NCBI GenBank assembly: GCA_019637755.1
Contig: JAHBVC010000001.1
Coordinates: forward strand, 1,082,480 to 1,146,479
Length of the DNA stretch: 64,000 bases
Direction: 5' to 3'
DNA from: Anaerolineales bacterium
GTDB lineage: Bacteria > Chloroflexota > Anaerolineae > Anaerolineales > UBA11579
Shown: positions 59,882-64,000 of the stretch, piece by piece
How positions within the stretch are numbered: the stretch's first letter is position 1
Layout: every line of letters begins with the position of its first letter
Notes under the pieces: generated by a model
What the model was told of the DNA's origin: nothing
What the model saw: only the letters and a program-made list of their open reading frames with translations
Databases searched by the model: none
Position numbers and translations under genes: made by a program

Positions 59882-60877
59882 ATGAACGCAACAAAAACTA
59901 AAGGACGCATCCTCACCGGCCACCGCCCCACCGGGCCGCGCCACATCGGCCACCTGGTGGGCACGCTGGAGCAATGGGCCAAGATGCAGGATGACTATGA
60001 GTGCTACTTCCTCATCGCGGATCTGCATGTGCTCACTACAGATTATGAGCACCCCGAGCGCATCCAGGAGAACATCATCAACGTAGTGGCCGATTGGCTC
60101 GCCGCGGGCATTGACCCGAGCAAGGCCACGCTGGTGCGCCAATCGGCGCTGGCACAGCACGCCCAGCTCTCGCAACTCTTCGGCATGATGACCACGGTAG
60201 CGCGGCTGGAGCGCGTGCCCACCTACAAAGACCAGATCCAGAACCTGGGCCTCAACCCCTCCTTGGGCTTGCTGGCCTACCCCGTGCTGCAAAGCGCTGA
60301 CATCTTGGTCTACAAAGCCAACCTGGTGCCGGTGGGCGAGGATCAGTTGCCACACATCGAGCTGACGCGCGAGATCGCCCGGCGCTTCAATACGCTGTAC
60401 GGTGAAACCTTCCCCGAGCCCGAGGGCCTGCTGACCAAGACGGCGCGCCTGCCAGGCACCGACAATCGCACGATGCACAGCTCCTACAACAATGCCATCC
60501 GCTTCATCGAGAGCGAAGAAGACACCACCAAGAAGGTGATGAGCATGTACACCGATCCCACCCGCCTGCGCGCCAGCGACCCTGGCACCGTGGAGGGCAA
60601 TCCGGTCTTCGAATATCACGATGTCTTCAACCCTGATAAGGATGAGGTTGAGGACTTCAAGACGCGCTACCGCCAAGGCAAAGTAGGCGATGTAGAGGTC
60701 AAAAAGAGTTTGGCCGCGGCGTTAAATACCTATCTGCGCCCGATCCGTGAACGCCGTGCGGAATTCTTGAAAGACCCCGCCAAGGTGGTCAAAATCCTGG
60801 ATGAAGGCACCGAGAAGGCACGCCCCCTGGTGGAAAGTACATTCAATGAAGTAATGAAGAAAATGGGGCTCCACTAG
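59882..60877 (+). CDS. trpS: Tryptophanyl-tRNA synthetase with degenerate KMSKS loop
   Basis: A 331-residue class I synthetase charging tRNA-Trp. HIGH is intact at 21-24 (GPRHIGHLVG). GEDQLPHIELTREIARRFN is the usual block after the Trp pocket. The KMSKS position reads NRTMHSSYNNA (TMHSS 197-201), so both lysines are missing, while the following SYNNAI context is kept. AAGGAG stands seven bases before the ATG. The gene is controlled by a Trp T-box and closed by a terminator. Confidence 0.95.
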   Translation: MNATKTKGRILTGHRPTGPRHIGHLVGTLEQWAKMQDDYECYFLIADLHVLTTDYEHPERIQENIINVVADWLAAGIDPSKATLVRQSALAQHAQLSQLFGMMTTVARLERVPTYKDQIQNLGLNPSLGLLAYPVLQSADILVYKANLVPVGEDQLPHIELTREIARRFNTLYGETFPEPEGLLTKTARLPGTDNRTMHSSYNNAIRFIESEEDTTKKVMSMYTDPTRLRASDPGTVEGNPVFEYHDVFNPDKDEVEDFKTRYRQGKVGDVEVKKSLAAALNTYLRPIRERRAEFLKDPAKVVKILDEGTEKARPLVESTFNEVMKKMGLH

Positions 60878-60896
60878 GGTGTGAAGCCACACAACC

Positions 60897-60927
60897 AAAA
60901 GCACCTGTCTCTGGCAGGTGCTTTTTT
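60897..60927 (+). terminator. Terminator of trpS
   Basis: AAAAGCACCTG ... CAGGTGCTTTTTT with a short loop, 20 bases after the trpS stop. Confidence 0.9.
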
Positions 60928-61032
60928 ATGCCCCCGGGGCGGATAATGCCGCCATTTTGGCGATGTGGTATCCTAGCTCGTCGGTGGCTACTCGCAGGCC
61001 AATCCAACAAATTTCGCCACACCTAGGACTGA

Positions 61033-62808
61033 ATGAGCACAACACCCCTCCCCGCACCTCATGCGGCTGAATTTACACTGCCCCAGCGCTACACAACTGA
61101 CCGCACCAGCCCCGGCCGCTGGCTGCTCTCGCACTTCAAGCCGCATTGGGCCCTGGGCCTAATGCTGTTTGTAGGCGCGCTGAGCAATGGTGCCCTGGCG
61201 GCCTATGTGCCGATCGAGATCGGCAAAGCCTTTGAGGCCATCATGGCCCAGCCACCACAGACCCAACTGCTGATGGGCTTCGTCTGGACGATCATCATCA
61301 GCCAAACGGTACGCTCGCTACTGCAGTTCGCGCGCAACTTCGCCGCCGAATGGCTCGGGCAACTCTTTGAGCGTAACATTCGCGAGGAGCTGTACACCAA
61401 CCTGCTCGGCAAGAGCATGACCTTTCATAGTTTGCAGTCAGTAGGCGACACGATGGCACGTGCCACCAATGACGTGCGTGAGATCAACCTGATGTTCAAC
61501 CCAGGCCTCAACCTGGTGATCGGTGCAGCCTTCTTTTTGGTAACGCCAATCGCGGCCGGCTTCGGCATCCACCCCGCGCTAGCCATCGTGCCGGCGGTGT
61601 TTACCGTGGTGTATTTCATTTCGATCTGGCAATACCTCAGCGAGCTCAATCCGGTCACCAGCAAGCAGCGCAAGGCTTTCGGCACGCTGAATGCGCGGCT
61701 CTCCGAAGCCCTGGATGGTATCGAAACCGTCAAGGGCATGGCCCAGGAGACCTTCGAGGTCAATCTGTTCCGGCGCAATGCGCGCCGTTTCCGCGATGCG
61801 TATGTGCATCAAGGCTATATTGAGGCACGCTTCCTGCCGATGCTCTTGATGGCCCTGGCGCAAGCCTGCGGCTTGTGGCACTCACTGGTGCTGATGCAAC
61901 AAGGCCAGATCGTGCTGGGCGATGTGATCGCGTACTTTGGCCTGCTGGGGCTGTTCGGCTTCCCCGTCTTCACTTCGTTATTCGCCTATTCGCAAGTTTC
62001 GCTGGGGGTGGCCAGCGCCCGCCGCATTCTGGATCTGCTCAACAACGAGACCGATCTGGATCAAAACGCCGAGGGCTATCACCAGCCGATGCAAGGCGCA
62101 ATCGAATTCAAGAATGTGAGCTTCGCCTACGAGGATCAGGAGCCGGCGCTCAGCAAGGTGAGCTTCACCGTCAAGCCCGGGCTGACCGTGGCGATCGTGG
62201 GGCAAACCGGCACCGGCAAGACCTCGCTAGCCAAACTGGTCAACCGCACCTATGATGTCAGCGCCGGCTCGGTGCAGGTAGACGGGGTAGACGTGCGCGA
62301 TTGGAATTTGGAGGCGCTGCGCCGCCAGATCTCGATCATTGAGCAGGATATTTTCCTCTTCTCCCGCAGCGTGGCCGACAACATTGCCTTTGGCCACCCC
62401 ACGGCTACGCGCGACCAGGTGATCGAGGCCGCCAAGCAAGCCCAGGCGCATGATTTCATCATGGAGTTCACCCACGGCTACGATACCGTGGTGGGCGAGC
62501 GCGGCGTCACGCTCTCCGGCGGGCAGCGCCAACGCATGGCGTTGGCACGCGCCTTCCTTACCGATCCACGCATCCTGATCCTGGACGACTCGACCAGCGC
62601 CATCGATAGCGCCACGGAGGACAAGATCCAACGGGCGATCTACGCCGCCACCAAGGGGCGCACCACCCTGATCATTACGCACCGCCTTTCGCAGATCCGC
62701 TGGGCCGATTTGATCCTGGTCTTACGCGGTGGCAGGGTGGTGGCCTCCGGCAGTCATGATGAGCTACTCAAGACTTCGCCGGCCTACAAACGCATTTTTA
62801 GCGAGTAA
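61033..62808 (+). CDS. ABC exporter half with degenerate catalytic site
   Basis: A 591-residue half-transporter: six membrane helices (about 40-325) and a nucleotide-binding domain. Walker A VGQTGTGKTS (389-398), signature LSGGQ (494-498), Walker B LILDDSTS where the residue after the Walker B Asp518 is Asp519 instead of the catalytic Glu. That matches the non-hydrolysing site of heterodimeric exporters. The partner gene starts three bases downstream. Substrate unknown; lipids or drugs are usual. The ATG at 61033 gives full family length. Confidence 0.92.
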   Translation: MSTTPLPAPHAAEFTLPQRYTTDRTSPGRWLLSHFKPHWALGLMLFVGALSNGALAAYVPIEIGKAFEAIMAQPPQTQLLMGFVWTIIISQTVRSLLQFARNFAAEWLGQLFERNIREELYTNLLGKSMTFHSLQSVGDTMARATNDVREINLMFNPGLNLVIGAAFFLVTPIAAGFGIHPALAIVPAVFTVVYFISIWQYLSELNPVTSKQRKAFGTLNARLSEALDGIETVKGMAQETFEVNLFRRNARRFRDAYVHQGYIEARFLPMLLMALAQACGLWHSLVLMQQGQIVLGDVIAYFGLLGLFGFPVFTSLFAYSQVSLGVASARRILDLLNNETDLDQNAEGYHQPMQGAIEFKNVSFAYEDQEPALSKVSFTVKPGLTVAIVGQTGTGKTSLAKLVNRTYDVSAGSVQVDGVDVRDWNLEALRRQISIIEQDIFLFSRSVADNIAFGHPTATRDQVIEAAKQAQAHDFIMEFTHGYDTVVGERGVTLSGGQRQRMALARAFLTDPRILILDDSTSAIDSATEDKIQRAIYAATKGRTTLIITHRLSQIRWADLILVLRGGRVVASGSHDELLKTSPAYKRIFSE

Positions 62809-62811
62809 CCC

Positions 62812-64000
62812 ATGGGCTTCTTTTCCGGACTCGACGCAGAGCACTACGACCGCCAATACAGCGACAAGCAATTGTTGCAGCGCATGGCGAACTATTTCCG
62901 CCCACACATGACCAATTTGTGGGCCATCGGCTTGCTGGCGCTGCTGGCCGCCATCACCGCCGCGGCCGTGCCGCTGCTACTGGCCCGCGCCCTCGACGAG
63001 ATCGGCACCCAGCTCACCAGCCAGCAGATCTGGCTGGTGGTGGCGGTAGTGTTCGTCTCCGGCTTCATCACCTGGGCGGCCAACTGGTGGCGGCGGCGCC
63101 TCACCGCACGCACCATCGGCGATGTCATCCTCACCATTCGTCTGGATGGTTTCCGCGCCGCCATGTCGCACGACCTCTCGTTCTACGACGAAAACCCCTC
63201 GGGCAAAGTGGTCTCGCGCATTACCTCGGATACGCGTGAATACGGCGACATGATCGTGCTGATCACCGATCTGATCTCGCAATTCGGCCAGGCGCTGATC
63301 GTGGGCGTGGCGCTGATCGCCATCAACTGGCGGCTTTCGCTCTACCTGTTCGGCATGCTGCCGATCGTGTATTGGATCGCCACGCTGTTCCGCGAAGCCG
63401 CGCGGCGCACCACGCGCACCGGGATGCGCGCCATGGGCAACGTCAACGCCGTGATCAAGGAAACGATCAGCGGCATCGCCGTCGCCAAGAACTTCCGTCA
63501 GGAAGAAGCTATCTTCCAGGAGTTTGACCGCGGCAACCAGAGCTCCTTCGATGTGAACCTGCGTCGTGGCTTTGTGCTCAGCATGGTGTTCCCTTCGCTT
63601 AACGCGCTGGCTGCGCTGGGCACCGCCCTGTTGCTATATGTGGGCGGTATGCGCGTGGCCGCCGCGGTGATCACGGCCGGCGCCTGGTACCTGTTCCTGC
63701 AGGGGCTGGATCGCTTCTGGTTCCCGGTATTGAACCTCTCGGCCTTCTGGACGCAATTGCAATCCGGCCTGGCCGCCGCCGAGCGCTCGTTCGCCCTCAT
63801 CGATGCCGAGCCGCGCGTTGTGCAAACTGCCAAGGTGCGCACCGCCCGGCTCAAGGGCGATATTCGCTTCGAGCATGTCAATTTCCGTTACACCGCCGGC
63901 GAGCCGATCCTGCGCGACTTCAGCCTGCACATTCGCCCTGGCGAAACCGTGGCCCTGGTGGGCCACACCGGGGCGGGCAAAACCTCGATCGCCAAGCTGG
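62812..64000 (+). CDS. ABC exporter half, partner subunit (3' end outside window)
   Basis: The frame opens at ATG 62812 (MGFFSGLDAEHYDRQYSD) and runs off the window after about 396 codons. Membrane domain with SFYDENPSGKVVSRITSDTREYG and the coupling region typical of ABCB-type exporters, then the start of the nucleotide-binding domain with FEHVNFRYTAGEPILRDFSL and Walker A VGHTGAGKTS. It forms a heterodimer with the preceding gene product; the catalytic Glu, if present, lies beyond the window. Confidence 0.92.
   Translation, partial: MGFFSGLDAEHYDRQYSDKQLLQRMANYFRPHMTNLWAIGLLALLAAITAAAVPLLLARALDEIGTQLTSQQIWLVVAVVFVSGFITWAANWWRRRLTARTIGDVILTIRLDGFRAAMSHDLSFYDENPSGKVVSRITSDTREYGDMIVLITDLISQFGQALIVGVALIAINWRLSLYLFGMLPIVYWIATLFREAARRTTRTGMRAMGNVNAVIKETISGIAVAKNFRQEEAIFQEFDRGNQSSFDVNLRRGFVLSMVFPSLNALAALGTALLLYVGGMRVAAAVITAGAWYLFLQGLDRFWFPVLNLSAFWTQLQSGLAAAERSFALIDAEPRVVQTAKVRTARLKGDIRFEHVNFRYTAGEPILRDFSLHIRPGETVALVGHTGAGKTSIAKL

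Overview
The window looks like a piece of a Chloroflexota chromosome, most likely Anaerolineae-like. That placement is an inference from gene content: lipoproteins with Thr/Pro-rich linkers, an NBR1-type Ig lipoprotein, a USP-GpgS fusion, an ATP synthase b/delta fusion, a T-box before trpS and high G+C. There is no rRNA or marker phylogeny here to prove it. No tRNA, rRNA, IS element, prophage or CRISPR array was seen. Coding density is high, and many start codons sit 5-10 nt behind a -10-like hexamer, so leaderless or near-leaderless transcription looks common.

Layout. 1-3763: a truncated DNA methyltransferase, an O-methyltransferase, an alpha/beta hydrolase, a LOG-type protein and a HEAT/AlkD-like protein. 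3764-6788: rpsO and pnp, each behind a structured leader and each closed by an intrinsic terminator. 6807-8418: a prenyltransferase-like toroid protein and a 640-base non-coding stretch holding a long palindrome, eight exact 9-bp tandem repeats and three copies of a ~58-bp repeat. 8419-12424: murE and a Fo-only ATP synthase operon (atpI-B-E-F/delta). 12431-21551: a complex I membrane-arm operon (nuoA-H-J-K-L-M-M-N) with two nuoM genes and no peripheral-arm genes. 21705-26537: a P5C dehydrogenase, a lipoprotein metalloprotease, an NBR1-domain lipoprotein and a HAD hydrolase. 26508-33604: an oligopeptide ABC transporter operon ending in a membrane-anchored c-type cytochrome.

33758-43959: rsgA, a MecA-like class B PBP and maf on the minus strand, divergent from xpt-guaA; then two membrane proteins, holA, a phospholipase D-like lipoprotein and a purine-type PRTase. 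44129-47193: a glycosyltransferase and a USP-glucosyl-3-phosphoglycerate synthase fusion. 47190-49056: an unrecognised protein with a nucleotidyltransferase-like signature, co-transcribed with a DEDD exonuclease. 49111-51466: a solute-binding lipoprotein and an SRPBCC protein. 51548-57163: a minus-strand run of rarA, histidine phosphatase, DUF3090, SCO1664-like, flippase-like and FAD oxidoreductase genes. 57233-59506: a MazF-type toxin module with a palindromic operator, an ECF sigma factor and small membrane proteins. 59535-64000: T-box/trpS, then a heterodimeric ABC exporter whose second gene runs off the window.

The functional blocks are energy conservation (Fo and the complex I membrane arm), RNA processing (rpsO/pnp), cell wall (murE, PBP), purine salvage to GMP (xpt-guaA) and oligopeptide uptake. 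The most unusual points are the second NuoM, which lacks its TM7 lysine; the shortened delta domain fused to subunit b; a TrpRS with a degenerate KMSKS loop under T-box control; the USP-GpgS fusion; the actinobacterial-type phosphatase/DUF3090/SCO1664 cassette; and the widespread leaderless promoter architecture, including one palindrome that forms two -10 boxes facing opposite ways.
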